Assembly: GCF_963678635.1 (NCBI RefSeq)
Contig: NC_087063.1
Location: forward strand, 4,316,580 to 4,380,579
From: Symsagittifera roscoffensis
Lineage: Eukaryota > Xenacoelomorpha > Acoela > Convolutidae
DNA: 64,000 nt
Direction of reading: 5' to 3'
Shown: positions 43,780 to 56,454 of the stretch, one piece after another
Layout of the letters: the number at the start of each line of letters is the position of its first letter
How positions within the stretch are numbered: position 1 is the stretch's first letter
Position numbers and translations under genes: made by a program
Notes under the pieces: generated by a model
The model's database searches: none
The model's input: only the letters and a program-made list of their open reading frames with translations
What the model was told of the DNA's origin: nothing

Positions 43780-46260
43780 TTATATTGTTCTCTATTGTAT
43801 TGTTTCGTATGTTCACAGCAGCAAGTACCGAAAAAAAATGTTTCTCGCATCTGCTCTGAAATCGTCAGTCCTTGCGATCGTCAGTCTTTCCGAAATGTTC
43901 AGTCCGTACTGCTCGCTTGCTGGGAAGGATACCTTCATCTGAATTTTCTTCTGCCGAAGCCAAATAAAGGGAATCGGTATCATTTTTGAATTCTTCAAAC
44001 TTGTTGACGTCGCAAAATTGATCAAAAAAATTATAAAACAGCTGGCAGCATTCTCAACTTGCCGTACTGTAGCATAAAGAAAGCTACTACATTTGGTTCA
44101 CGATGCTCTATAGTAGATTTAACAAGTTCCACTTCATACAAATCTTTAGCTACGCTTTTAGTTATCTTGAAGAACTATTAATTGATAGCTTTATGTTTTT
44201 TCGTCTGCAATGAAAATTTTCATTGTATGTTTCGATCTGTCCATTATTTGACAGCCATAGGAGCTATTTCCTAGCATTTTCATTGATTCGGCTTCCACAT
44301 CAGATAATGGGTTTTCATCACCGGCTGACCTAGCATCAACAACAGACTGAACGAAACTGTTGAACACCTTACGCGAAGTGTATTGTGCAAATCGGCAAAA
44401 CTTTGTACACTGATCCAAGTAGAAGTGGCAAGGTGGTGTTATAAATTTTTCGATAGTCAAATTGAAGCTCGATATCAACATTCGTTGCTGTTGTTTTAAC
44501 AAATCAATTTCTTCCGCATATGTTTTCAAGTATTCCCCATAATCGTTTTTGGTGAGATCCATGTTTTTGAAACTAGGCTGGAAACTGCAGAAATTTGGTC
44601 TTAGTTCATCTGGAACACTCAGATCTCACTGCACATAGCTGCAAATTGTTTCAATTCTAACTGGCACTGTTTTGCAGTAGTGAATTGGAAGAAAGATGTC
44701 TTTGGAGGGCAAAGTGAGTTCTAACGTAATTTTTCACGTCTACGTTGTTTTTAAATTAATCCCACCAACTACAACCCCACATTTATTCTATGAAGTATCC
44801 TTTTTCTCAAAGGTAATGTTTTCGAAGCTCATCCGTCTCTCTTTTCTTGGTGCCTCGTTTGATATCATCATCAATTAGGCTATGTATAGCTTCTTGACAA
44901 GGGCAAAATGGAAATAACATCCCATTGCTTCAAATACAGTCTTACATTGTTGTAAGAACCATCAACAATGAAGCAAAATTTTTTTTCTGTGTTCCTACAG
45001 TGTAGTAGTTTTCCTTTTTAAATTCAGGTCTGGTTGCTCGAAAATATGACATGACCATGTTTTTCAGCGCCTGATCCCGATTTTACCTTGGCTTGAACTT
45101 TTTTGTTTCTTTATTGTAGTCCCATCTCATATACAAGCCTGTGGGCATATCCTGACCCTTAGAATAATGATCGAATTGACTGGCACCAATGTGCTAACAA
45201 GTTGTTCGTTTTTCTCATAAATGTCTCGTTTGCTGCTGCTTTTCTTGTGAAAACAATTGAGGGACCACCGGTCATATCTGCCTGTATTTTTTCAAGCAAG
45301 AGAAGAGGGTACAATTTTTGTAGCCGGTTGACTGATGTGAAAAGATATTCATTAGATTTGTTAGTGTGCAGCCGAGCTTTATCATGTTTACCCCTTCGTC
45401 ATGACAAAATTAAATTTTTTTCTGTATAGCTGCAAACGACGGTCGACGCTTCAAATAATTTCAAACGTTCGATCTCGATCTCGGCACCCAGAATAAGGAT
45501 AGAAGTGACTGGCAGCAGTGCTAATGATTGAATTACTCAAGTTATTTGATCTTCTAAAAACGTCTCAATTGCTGCTGCATTCCTTCAGAAAACAATTGAA
45601 AGACCACCAGTCATATCTTTCCGTAGTTATTCAAGCAAGAGAAGAGGGTACAAAATTTATAGTCGGTTGACTTGTGTGGACAGATATTCGCTAGATTTGG
45701 TAGTGTGCAGCCGAAATTTAGGATATCTATCCTTTTGTCATGGTTAAATTCTATCCTTTTCTGCATAGCTTCAAGTGTAGGAACAACATCTTTGTTATAA
45801 TATCACTGTTGGAAATTTCGAAATTTTGTCGTCTTTTCCTGTTCCCAGATAGGTTTAGGGTTGTCGTAGTTTTCCAATCCTGTAGGTGGTTTAATTTTAT
45901 TCCCCAGTTTTTTCAAGGCTTGCTCTTCAGTTATCCCCGGGTTAACAATTTTCTGATAATCATCAAACTCTTGGTCGAGAGGGTTGCTTTTCTTCAGCTT
46001 GCTGTAAAAGTCACCATACGACGGTAGTTGTTGTTCATCAAGCTTGTTAGCAGTATCATAATTTTTCTATGGAAAGTATCTTTCCATCCCACTGGCTTTG
46101 TAACTTCTTAGAAAAAGTCTAAAGTAGTAACTCTACTCACAAATTTCCTAATTTCCAGAAACTTTTGAGTCAAAAAAAGTCGTTTGCTTTCTGAGTTGAT
46201 ATTTGAAGTTTCAATTTCTTTTGCGTTGATAAGGTAGGGAATGAGATATAATTTAATGAG
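43780..46260 (-). pseudogene. polB-like: Maverick/Polinton-type DNA polymerase, relic copy 3
   Basis: Collinear with copy 2 but visibly diverged. The best stretch is 44562-44191, 123 open codons ('RMLISSFNL' .. 'VVDARSAGDENPLSDVE' .. 'KMLGNSSYG'). Here the palm motif NSSYG (44268-44254) is intact, unlike copies 1 and 2. Motif C Asn-Asp-Thr-Asp-Ser is at 43984-43970. The part corresponding to 'CTLPNLAN' and the N-terminal side lies at about 45640-46080. The C-terminus (the TYEQ segment) is missing: the copy breaks at about 43780, where it joins sequence matching 46267-46310. No long frame survives. Confidence 0.7.
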
Positions 46261-46266
46261 CTTTAT

Positions 46267-46930
46267 TTTTGAAATAGATGTTGACTCTCACTTTTTCATA
46301 AATTTTTGGACCTTTATATTGCACAAAATGAAACTATCTGCGTAAGTAAAGGTCTTGTTAGAGAAACTTTCTCAACCAAAGGGTTTACTTTTGAACAAAA
46401 CTTTGAGTTTCAAAGCCTTAAACCAATGGCTGAATTACACCTGACAAGGGAAAAAAAATTTTTTACTCTCGAAAACTTGAAAATGATCAAAAATTGTATT
46501 ATAATATATCAGAGACTCTTTTTATTCCTTATCCCTTTTCCAAATTTGTCAAGACTCTCCAGCAAAAACTTTAGTCTTCCACTTTTTTGAAGAATATCAA
46601 AGTTCAAAATCCTGCATGATCAGGTTTGGAATAAGGTTTCCAGAAATTTGCTCTGAAAACTTCATCAACTTTGAGCTATCCTGTCAATTTTACATTAAAA
46701 TCAAAAAACGTGTCTATCCACTCAAATATCGACAATTTTTTGTTGGTTCTAAACCAAAAAATTTAATTGAGTTGATGATAAAACTTGCAAAAATGCTACT
46801 TATTATTATAAATTTCTTTCTTTTTGTGTTACTTTTAACGGCAATATTTCTTATTTTTACAGCAGCAACCTGTGGTCAACTGTCTTTGCATTTTTTTTGG
46901 TGTGCATTTTTTCTTATTTGAAAAATTTAA
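46267..46930 (+). repeat. Repeat C, copy 1 (diverged element flank)
   Basis: It starts GAAATAGATGTTGACTCTCAC, continues through TTACACCTGACAAGGG and GACTCTTTTTATxCC, and ends near CAGCAGCAACCTGTGGT..TTTGAAAAAT. Similar sequence recurs at 49605-50260, 53650-54240 and 55765-56420, and its first 45 nt at 43737-43785. It always lies beside a polymerase relic, so it is probably another part of the same large element. Open frames inside differ between copies. Confidence 0.6.
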
Positions 46931-46934
46931 GCCT

Positions 46935-49150
46935 TTAATCAATCGGTAAATATTTTGGGATTGAAAACGACAAAAAGCTCCTAAAATGGACTTCATTTCT
47001 GATTGGACCCGACTTTAATTTAAAGTTTCCGAAAACAGAAGATGCAATCTGATTGGCACGACTATTTTCACTTGAGAAGAAGCGGTAAAACTTATAGTGA
47101 GTTGATTTATGTGGACAAATATTCGCTAGATTTGGCAGTGTGCAGCCGAGCTTTAACATATCTATCTTTTTGTCATTCTATCAATTACTGCATAGCTTCA
47201 AGTGTAGGAACACTTACTTCGTTATTAAACCACTGTAGTAAACCTTTTTGTCATCTTTTTCTGTTCCCAGGTAGATTTAAGGTAGTCGAAGTTTTCCAGC
47301 CTGTAGGTGGTTTGGTTTTAATCCGGAGTTTTTTCAAGGCTTGCTCTTCAGTTATCCCCGGGTTAACAAGTTTCTGATAATCATCAAACTCTTTTCCGAG
47401 AGGGCTGCTATTCTTCAGTTTGCTGTAAAAGTCATCATACATCGGTAGTTGTTGTTTATCAAGATTGTTCGGACAATTAAACCACGTGTATGGAGAGTAT
47501 CCTTTCATCTCACTGACTTTGTAAGTTTTTAGTAGCTCCACCGTAAAATATCAAATTGTTCAGAAGCTAAACGTCTCCAAATTTGAGGAAAGCAAAATTG
47601 TTTGCTTTCTTGATAACTGAAGGTTCAATTGCTTTTGCGTTGAGAAGGTAGGGAATGAGGTATGATTTAATGAGTCTTATATCATACTGGCTACTGTTGA
47701 ACCCAAATACTGGTAGAGTAGTAGTGTATCTCTCTAGATTTTGCATCAAATCAATCAATTGATTTCTTTGAAACCAGAGAACGTAAATTTCTTCCTTATC
47801 CTCGAGTCATTCGTCTTCGTATTCTCTTGTTTGACTTTTAGTGAAACTGCCTTGTTCATTAAAGTAGCCGTTTTTTGAGGTTATTTTCATTTTCCAGAAT
47901 TTTTATCGAATCTCCGTTATAATTTTTCCGCCAACTACTTTCCGTCAATAATGAGGGGTTGTGGATCTTTGTCTAACAAAAAGATTGGTTTATCAAGTAA
48001 TTTGGATGAGATTGACACTGATATGAGTTCAGACTTTCCAATACAAAATATTGTTTCTGTCGGTTTTAGTTCTTTAGATGGCGCTAATTACTTCGAAAAC
48101 AAAATTAGCAAACTTTTAGAATAAGAAATGTTCCATGGAATACTCAATATTGAATCCATCCAGTTTTTCAAACAACGTCTCCTATAGAGTGTAAACGTTT
48201 TTGGGGTAATAGGTTTCAAATCAATCTTTGCATCGTAGAAAAAGCTTTGTGGAAAAACATATTGCAAGCTGGTCATCGGAAGCTTTAGAAAAAGTTGTCG
48301 ATTTTACGTAGGTAAGCATTATTGTTGTTGTATCGTAGAAGCTTTACTGTGTTTTTGTATTCACGATACTTCTCAGAGCTATTTCGCCGACAAAATATCT
48401 ATCTTCAGTGTCTCTATCATAGATGAAGATGTTTCTCTCGACTAAATTATTCGGAAGGAGACGTTTCAAGATTGGTTGTTTCATACAAATGAACGGCAAG
48501 TGCTCGAATAGATTCTCATTGTTTGGTTTTTTTTTGCGTTTTGATCCAAAATCAAAGAATTAACATAGTTGTTACTCAAAAGTGGTTCGGGAATAACTGA
48601 ATCTGGACAATCCTCGGGTAAGTTTTTTAGCATTGCCGCAAACAGTATTACAAAAGTGATTAAATTGAATCAATTTTTTTTTGGTTTTGTCTCTCTTGTG
48701 TACAAACCTCCTTGAAATCTTGCCTATTGACGATATTCTGTATAGTCGTCAAATCTGCCTTCGTACAAAGTAGCATTAGTTTACTAACGAGTGTGTTATT
48801 ATTTTAGTAAGCGTAGAAATAACGATAGTCACCGGTTCTTGTATTACGTAACACAAACACAAGACAATGTTATTTTTTGCTGCACAAACAGTTTTGTTCA
48901 AAGGCTTGATCCAATGTTTCATTAACTAGATTAGGATCTTGTTTGGAAAGCTTAAAATTGAAGACTTTGTAGCGTCCAGCTTCCATCTTGGTATATGTCA
49001 AAGAGTAATGACAGGCTCACAACTCATCTCGTAGCTGAATACTGATCCCCACGTTTTTCAAGCAATAATTCAATTTAGCAATAGAATTGTTCATTTTCCT
49101 CGCATTCAACCCGTAATCTTTCTTGCGATGTTGTTGAAGTAAACAATTGC
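46935..49150 (-). pseudogene. polB-like: Maverick/Polinton-type DNA polymerase, relic copy 4 (N-terminal half)
   Basis: Only the exonuclease-side half is present. Segments in order: 'VFGFNSSQYDIRLIKSYL' at 47758-47567 (exonuclease motif with a conserved Asp and Asn/Ser context), 'YSPYTWFNCP' and 'YDDFYSKLKNSSPL' at 47541-47251, and 'LGCTLPNLANICPHKST' at about 47159-47109, where the copy stops abruptly. Further remnants of the N-terminal region run to about 49150 and match 42840-43000 (for example CTCACAACTCATCTCGTAGC). In this family the domain proofreads during protein-primed replication. Stops are frequent. Confidence 0.7.
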
Positions 49151-49604
49151 TTGGATTTTTTTCTCACTCGATGCAGATTTTGTTGACTTTGAGGTTGACT
49201 TTACGTGCTTATTGCTCAAATGGAAACTCATTTTCTGCTCATCGGAGATTTAAAATGTCCCAAAAAAATTAATGATTTAATTACACTCACTCGGAATTGT
49301 TCAGAGTAAGTGAAAATAAATTCAAGTAATTGAGCAAAATATGCAGCGGTAGCTTTTAAGCTAAAAAATCAGAATGAAATAAGTTTTGTTTACTATTGCA
49401 TATGGAAAATCAACCAATCAGAACTGAGTAAGCTTTTAGCAACACTGTTTGTTGGAGATCATCAGAATCCAGCATTTTCTAAGATTGAACTGTTTATTGT
49501 TTTTTCAACATCTCAATCATTTTTGAAAAATGTCCATCTGCAAAGAAAATGAACTTCTCAAGTTACTTTTATAAGAAAAACCAAAAAAATCAATAGATTT
49601 TCTT

Positions 49605-50260
49605 ATTGATGAAATAGATGTTGACACTTACGTTTTCATAAGTTTTTGGACGTTTATACTGATTGAAATAGAGTTATCCGGCTAATTAAAGGTCTCTTTA
49701 GCGAAACTTACTGAATCAAAGGATTTACTTTAGAACAAAACGAATTGAGTTTCAAAGCCTTAAGCTTGTGGCTGAAATACACCTGACAGGAGAAGAAATT
49801 TTATTTACCCTCAAACACTTGAAAATGATCAAAAAATTGTAATATAATATACCAGAGACTTTTTTATCCCTTATTCCATTCCCAAAATTGTCAAAATTCC
49901 TCAGTAAAGTTCTTTTTTTTCATTTCTTGAAAAAATTTTCAAAGTTCCAAATCCTGAATGACCACGTTTGAAATGAGTTTTTCAAAGATTTGCTTCTAAA
50001 AACTTAGAGCTATACTCTCAAACTTGCATTACAATCAAAGAACTAGACTATTTAGTCAAAAATCGACAACTTCTCTTTGGTTAAAAGCAGAATGCGATTG
50101 ACTGGATGAGAAAACTTGCAAAGCTGCTACTTGTTATAATTTTTTTGCTTGACTTCTATAGGCCATTTTTTTGTTTTAGAGCAAAAACTTGTGGTAATTT
50201 TTTTTGCAGTTTTTTTGTGTGTATCTCCACTTAATTGCTAGATTCAATGCCTTAAAAGGT
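49605..50260 (+). repeat. Repeat C, copy 2
   Basis: Diverged copy of 46267-46930: GATGAAATAGATGTTGACAC, ACACCTGACAGGAG, CAGAGACTTTTTTATCCC, GCAAAAACTTGTGG. Confidence 0.55.
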
Positions 50261-50499
50261 AAACATTTCCCCGATTGGATACAACAACCAAAATAAAAAG
50301 GACATTTTTTGTGATTGGAAAGTACAATGTCTAACAAAATCCTAATATGGAACTTTTTTTCTGATTGGACATAACTTTAATTTTAAAGTTCCAAAAAAGG
50401 ATGCTGACATCTGGTTGGGCACGACTACAGAACAAATAATGAAGTTCAATTCTGATTGGTTAAACTGCATATTTGAGTTGAAAGTACTCTTCACTTTTA

Positions 50500-53400
50500 A
50501 CAAATTATCATTTTATTTTTAACTTAACTGCCGTCAACTGCCTCCTCTCTCAGCTCTAAACATTTTAGTTTCAGCTTAACTACAGTCAACTACCTCCTCT
50601 CACGGCTCTAAACTAGTCATTATTCATGTTTATACTCAGTTTTTTTACTCACCTTTTTAATCACCTCATTGCTCACCTAATTGATCTTCTCAGTGCAAAA
50701 CAGCAACCCTATAAATTTGGTAGTAATTTCGCCTGATCTAGTACAAACCCAAGTACGAGAAACTCTTCCTGCACGAATGGGCATGCCAATCCGAGTCTGA
50801 CACATAGTGTAAGTGATGCGAAGGGATTTCAACGAACATCATAAGATGCAAAAACCATCACAGAGAACTAACTTGTATCAATGCACGTGGGAAAGAACTA
50901 ACCCGAGATCCCTGACTTTAGATATTTGGCTCAACCATTCAACGACTTCCTCTTCCTTTGGGAGAAGGAGATGGGATCAGCCGAAAACCCTATAGCTACA
51001 GACGAAGATTAGGGTTTCTCCAGCTTCTACAGTTCAACGAAGATTCTCGAGCTCTTCCTATTGAAGATTTTCAAAAACACTACATCCTTGTTTTTGACTT
51101 GACTTCACTACAGGATTCAGCTGAATAGTGCAATATCCAGAACTAAGTGGAGAAAGCTGGAGATTAGAAAAAAGTTTTCCAATTTCCCTTGGCGCAAGTA
51201 AACGAAGTGATAGTCATGGGGAAAAGACTATCAAATGTCAAATTGACAATTTCGGAACAGTCGCAAAAAAAATTTTTTTTTCGAGTTTTCAGGTTCCTAT
51301 GAAATTATTGTCCTTTTTGGGATTTTTTGTTTTTATTGTCTCTTACTAACTATTTTGTTTTTCTTCATACCTAAGTATCCTGAAAAAGTAGTAATTGAAT
51401 GCTGTTTAATTGAAAACTTGAGAATTTTTTTTCAAGCTGGACTGTAAAACAGTGTACAATAACCTTTGTTCAGTACATACGACTTGTATGGGATTTTGTT
51501 GATTCAATACCTACATGCGTGTAAGTCATTATTCTTTTTTTTACCTAAAGTGTACTCTCGAACTATCAATTTTTCTGTTTTTAGATGTAAATCAGCTAAC
51601 AATTGAAAGGATGGATAGTTTTTCACTTCTGCAAGTTATCAAAAGAGTTTCTGAGCTCGAATTCAAATACATAGGATTTTTGGGATTTTACCCCTTTGAT
51701 ACCTACAAATTGAGAGATTTAAAATGTACCAAAAAGTTAATTGTTTAATTACACTCACTTTGAATTGTTCAGACTAATTGAAATTATTTTCAAGTAGTTA
51801 AGCAAAACATGCACCGATTGCTTTTAAGCTAAAAAAATCAGATTGAAATGAATTTATTTACTATTGCATATGGAAAATCAACCAGTCACAATTGAGTAGT
51901 TTTCTTAGTAACACTGTTTGTTGGAGATCAACCAATCAGAATCCAGCATTTCTAAAAACGAAATGTTTATTCTTTTAATCATCTTAAACATTATTTTAAA
52001 AATGTTCATCAACAAAAATAATGAAACTTCCTCATGTTATTTTATAAAGTTATTGGTTACCAGAAAACTTCGAAAAAATCATATTTTATGTAGATTCTAC
52101 GCAATTTATTCAGAATTCTTGTTTTTAAATTCTACCAGAAAAACTTGAATATTATTCATGATGTACATGTTTTGATTTTTATTTGTAATTTTATGTAATT
52201 ATGTAATTTTTTATTTGTAAGTGTAAATATTGCAATACATTTACTATACAATGCAGTGATTTATTTACTTTCTTTGCAATTCAATTTTGTTTCTCAAAAA
52301 GTGTGTAATTTTGAAATTTCAGGAGGTTTAGGCATAGTTTTTGCTAGATAAAGCACTGTTTTAAAAACACAATCATCCAATAAAATAGTTAATGGGTCAT
52401 ATTATATCAAATTTTATCGTAATTTGAATTTTTCTGCAAATCTTTAAATTGTTTTGATAAAAAATCTAATTTCGCGCAAAAATTTTTACCATTGACTTAC
52501 CATGAACCAAAAAACACAATAAAATACTTTCGTTCCACAACCTACCGGTAATACACCAATTGTATTGACCAATTAGGTAACGCGCGCCGTGATTTTTGCG
52601 AAAATCCAGACATTTCCACACAAAATAAAAAATCTGTTTTTCTTACCACTCTCTTACCATATCACAAACCATAAAACCTTGCCAATTTTTTTCCTATCTT
52701 AATACATTGGCAAACCTATTCTATATGTTAATACTAAGGAATCGGACCGCATGCTCTAGAGCCTACATTCTGCAAAGGGGGTTCCGCACCCAAACAACCC
52801 CCCCCCCCCCGTCTACCCCAACTTATACTACAAAGAGATCTTATAAACATATACAAATACTTTTGCCAAGATAGACATATGAGTATACCTTAAAAACACA
52901 ATATCTCAACTAACCCCATTGTGAGTCATACAATTTCTGCTGCGGCAAGTTTTTGTAACTTCAACTCTAAAGTTTTCTGGAGCCTTGCAGTTTTTGAAAA
53001 TGTAATTTTTTTAACCGATAAGTGATGCATTTATGTGGGAATGTTATCGGAAACCAAACTTGCTTGTTTAGAAAGAGAAACCTTAAACCGATCCACTCTG
53101 ATAGCAATCCCGAAAGCCGAAAAATTGTTTTGTTTGCCATATTTTATTCGCATAATTTGGATGGTTCCCACAATATCTTTCAGTTATTTGATTTGCAAAA
53201 CTGCAGATTTGACTAAAAAACAAAAACTGGTTTGTATAGCGTCTAAATTCAAAAAATTTAGCTTGCATAAAAACACTCTTGGTCTCAAACACTCTTGGCC
53301 CTAAAAATTTGTCAAAGCGCCTTTGGCGTCAAAAAATAATATTACTGCGGGTGGGGTGCTAAAATTTTCCAACTATTTCAAACTTGTCTCACAGAGGATA

Positions 53401-53640
53401 TTAATGTTTTGAAAGATTACGGAACAAGTCAATTTTTTTAAAAAAACCATTTAATCGAGACTGATTTAACTAAAAAAGGAAAAAAATCTCGAAACGTTTT
53501 ATTTTTGCCTTTACCTGAACCAGTTTGTTCCACGGTCGGATGCTGTTTGGTCCGAAATGTCTCAAAATATGTACTAGATAATTAAATGCCATGGAAAAAA
53601 ATGGATCAACAGAAGTTGTTAACTTCCATTCCTTGGAGGA
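50500..53640 (+). repeat. Repeat A, copy 1 (pair with 56455-58990)
   Basis: Long low-copy sequence starting near CGTCAACTGCCTCCTCTCTC and ending near GGATCAACAGAAGTTGTTAAC. It contains shared marks: CATCATAAGATGCAA, CGACTTCCTCTTCCTTTGGG, GTAACGCGCGCCGTGATTTTTGCG, a poly-C run (52798-52810) and CGCCTTTGGCGTCAAAAA. A plus frame of 89 codons (53035-53304) is also open in the partner, with 'VPTISFSYL' and 'KKQKLV' conserved, but I recognise no protein. AT-rich sequence between 51350 and 52500 holds nothing else recognisable. Confidence 0.65.
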
Positions 53641-53649
53641 TGAAGTGAC

Positions 53650-54240
53650 AAAATGAAAGTATCCTGCTAAGTAAAGGTCTTGTTATAGAAACTTCCTCAA
53701 CCAAAGGTTATACTTTTGAACAAAATTTTGAGTTTCAAAGCCTTCAACTTGTTGCTGAATTACACCTGACAAGGGAAGAAAATTTATTTATTCCGAAAAT
53801 TTGAAACTGATCAAAAAATTGTTTTATAAAATATCGGAGACTCTTTTTATCCCTTATCCAACTCCCAAATTTGTTAAAACTCTCAACCAAATTTGTTCAT
53901 TCCACCATTTTTTTTGATGATTTTCAAAGTTCAAAATCCTGCATGATCAGATTTGGTGTAAGGTTTCCTGAATATTTCATCAACTTCGAGCTATCCTGTC
54001 AATTGTACATCAAAATCAAAGAACTTGTCTTTCCATTCAAACATTGACAATTTTTCATTGGTTATTAACCAAAAATTTAATTGACTTGATGATAAAACTT
54101 GCAAAGATGCTACGTATTATTATAATTTTTTTCTTTTTGTGTTACTTTTATTGGCAATATTTCTTATTTGTACAGCAGCAACCTGTGGTTAACAATTTTT
54201 GGAATTTTTGTTTGTGTACATTTTTTCTGATTTGAAAGGT
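53650..54240 (+). repeat. Repeat C, copy 3
   Basis: AAAGTATCCTGCTAAGTAAAGG, TTACACCTGACAAGGGAAG, GACTCTTTTTATCCC and CAGCAGCAACCTGTGGT match copy 1 closely. It directly follows repeat A copy 1. Confidence 0.6.
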
Positions 54241-54439
54241 TTGAGCCCATAAAAGGAAAAAAGATTTCTGATTGGAAAAAACAAGAAGAACAAAAGTGAT
54301 CATTTTTGGGATTGGAAACGACAATGTGGGAAAACAACTCCTAAAATAGAACTTTATTTCTGATTGGAAACGACCTAAACATAAATTTTCTAAAAAAAGA
54401 AAGTAGAATCTGATTGGCAGGACTACTTTCACTTGAGAA

Positions 54440-55480
54440 GAAGATAACATTTAAAGTGGGTTGATTTGTGTGGACAGGTATTCGCTAGATTTGGCAGTGT
54501 GCAGCCGCGCTTTAACATATCTATCTATTTGTCATGATTAAATTCTATCGCTTTCTGCAGAGCTTCAAATGTAGGAAATACTTCTTGTTATCAAGCCACT
54601 GTAGTAAACCGCGAAATGTTTTCATCTTTTCTTGTTCCCAGATTGATTTAAAGTAGTCGTAGTTTTCCAACAGGTAGGTGGCTTGGTTGTAATCCGGAAT
54701 TTTTTCAAGGCTTGCTCTTCAGTTATCCCCGGGTAATTGAATTTTTTCTTTGGAAAATTAAAATTTGTTCTTTGGAATACTCAATTTTGAATCCATCCAG
54801 TGGCAAATCTATTCTATTCAAACAACGTCTTACATAGAGTGTAAACATTTTTGGGGTAATTGGTTTTAAATCAATCTTTGCATCGGAGAAAACGCTTGTT
54901 TAAATGGTCTGCTCCGTCAGTAAATTATCCATCGAAACTCCACGAAATTATTCGGAAGGGGACGTTTCAAGATTGGTTGTTTCATGCAAATGAACGGCAA
55001 GCGGTCGAGTAGATTGTCATTGTATGGTTGTTTTGCGTTTTTGATCCGAAATCAAAGAATTAACATGGTTATTCCTCAAACGTGGTTCGTTAATCACTGA
55101 ATCTGGACATTCCTTGGGTAAGTTTTTTTAGCATTGCTGTAAAAAGTGTTACCATAGCGACCAAATTAAATCGCTTTTTTTGTTTGGTCTCTCTTATGTA
55201 CAAATTTTGATGATATCTTGCTGATTGACCATATTCTGTATAGTCGTCAAGTCTGCTTTAGTACAAAGTAGCATTGATTTATCAAAGAGTGTGTTGTTGT
55301 TTTCATAAGCGTCGAAATAACGATAGTCACCGTTTCTTATTTTATGTAACACAATCACAAAGAAATTTTTTTATTTTTTGCTGCACAAACTGTTAGGATC
55401 TTGTTTGGAAAGCTTAAAATTGAAGACTTTGTAGCGTCCAGCTTCCATCTTGAATTTTGAATTTTTTCTTTTTGTTTCTT
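54440..55480 (-). pseudogene. polB-like: Maverick/Polinton-type DNA polymerase, relic copy 5 (internal deletion)
   Basis: Matches copy 4: GTTGATTTGTGTGGACAGG..CAGTGTGCAGCCG (54460-54515, the 'CTLPNLANI' region) and GGCTTGCTCTTCAGTTATCC (54706-54735). It then jumps to sequence equivalent to about 48130 (CTCAATTTTGAATCCATCCAG, 54779 on), so about 700 bp including the exonuclease motif is deleted. The rest follows copy 4 to about 55450 (GTAGCGTCCAGCTTCCATCTTG). It is heavily decayed, with no useful open frame. Confidence 0.6.
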
Positions 55481-55764
55481 TTTGTTCATCTTGGTTGCTT
55501 CTAAGCCAAAAGAAAATCAGATTAAAATCAGCTTTATTTACTATTGCATAAGGAAAATCAACTAATCAGAATTTGTTAATATTTTAGAAATACTGTTTGT
55601 TGGAGATCATCAGAATCCAGAATTTTCTGAGAATGAACTGTTTGTCATTTCCTTTAACGTTTTGAACATCTTAATCATTATTTTAAACATTTCCATCAGC
55701 AAAAAATATGAATTTCCTCAAGTTACTTTAAAAGAAAAAAATCCAATTTATTTTCTTATTGATG

Positions 55765-56420
55765 GAAGAGATGTTGACTCTTACTTTTTCATACGTTTTT
55801 GGACGTTTATATTGTACAAAAAAAAGTTATCTGGCTAAGTAAAAGTCTCTTTAGCGAAACTTACTGAATCAAAGATTTACTTTAGAACAAAGTTTTGAGT
55901 TACTTAGTGAATTACTTGATGAATTAGCTCAATTACACCTGACAGGAAAAGAATTGTTTTTTCGAAAACTTCAAATTGATCAAAAAGTCGTATGATATTA
56001 TATCAAGGACTCTTTTTATCCCCTAGCCGATTCCCAAATTTGTCAAAACTCACCAACAATGTTTTTTTCCTCCCTTTTTTGAAAGAATTTTCAAAATTCT
56101 AAATCCTGCATGACCAGGTTTGAAATAAGATTGCCAGAGATTTGCTTCGAAAAATTCATCAACTTAGAGCTATCCTCTCAAACTTGCAATACATTCAAAG
56201 AACTTGGCTATTTACTTAAAAATCGACAACTTCTCTTTGGTTTTAAGCAAAAAAGGCAATTGACTGGATGATAAAACTTGCAAAGATGCCACTTATTATA
56301 ATTTTTGTGTTTGACTTAAATCGGTATTTTTTTAAATTTTTTTCAGCAAAACCTGTGGTCGATTATTTTTGAGTTTTTTTCGTATGTATTTTACTTAATT
56401 GGAAGATTCAACCGCTTAAA
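55765..56420 (+). repeat. Repeat C, copy 4
   Basis: GATGGAAGAGATGTTGACTC, TTACACCTGACAGGAAAAG and GCAAAACCTGTGGTCGATT match the other copies. Confidence 0.55.
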
Positions 56421-56454
56421 AGGTAAACATTTTTCTGATTGTATTCTCAACCGC

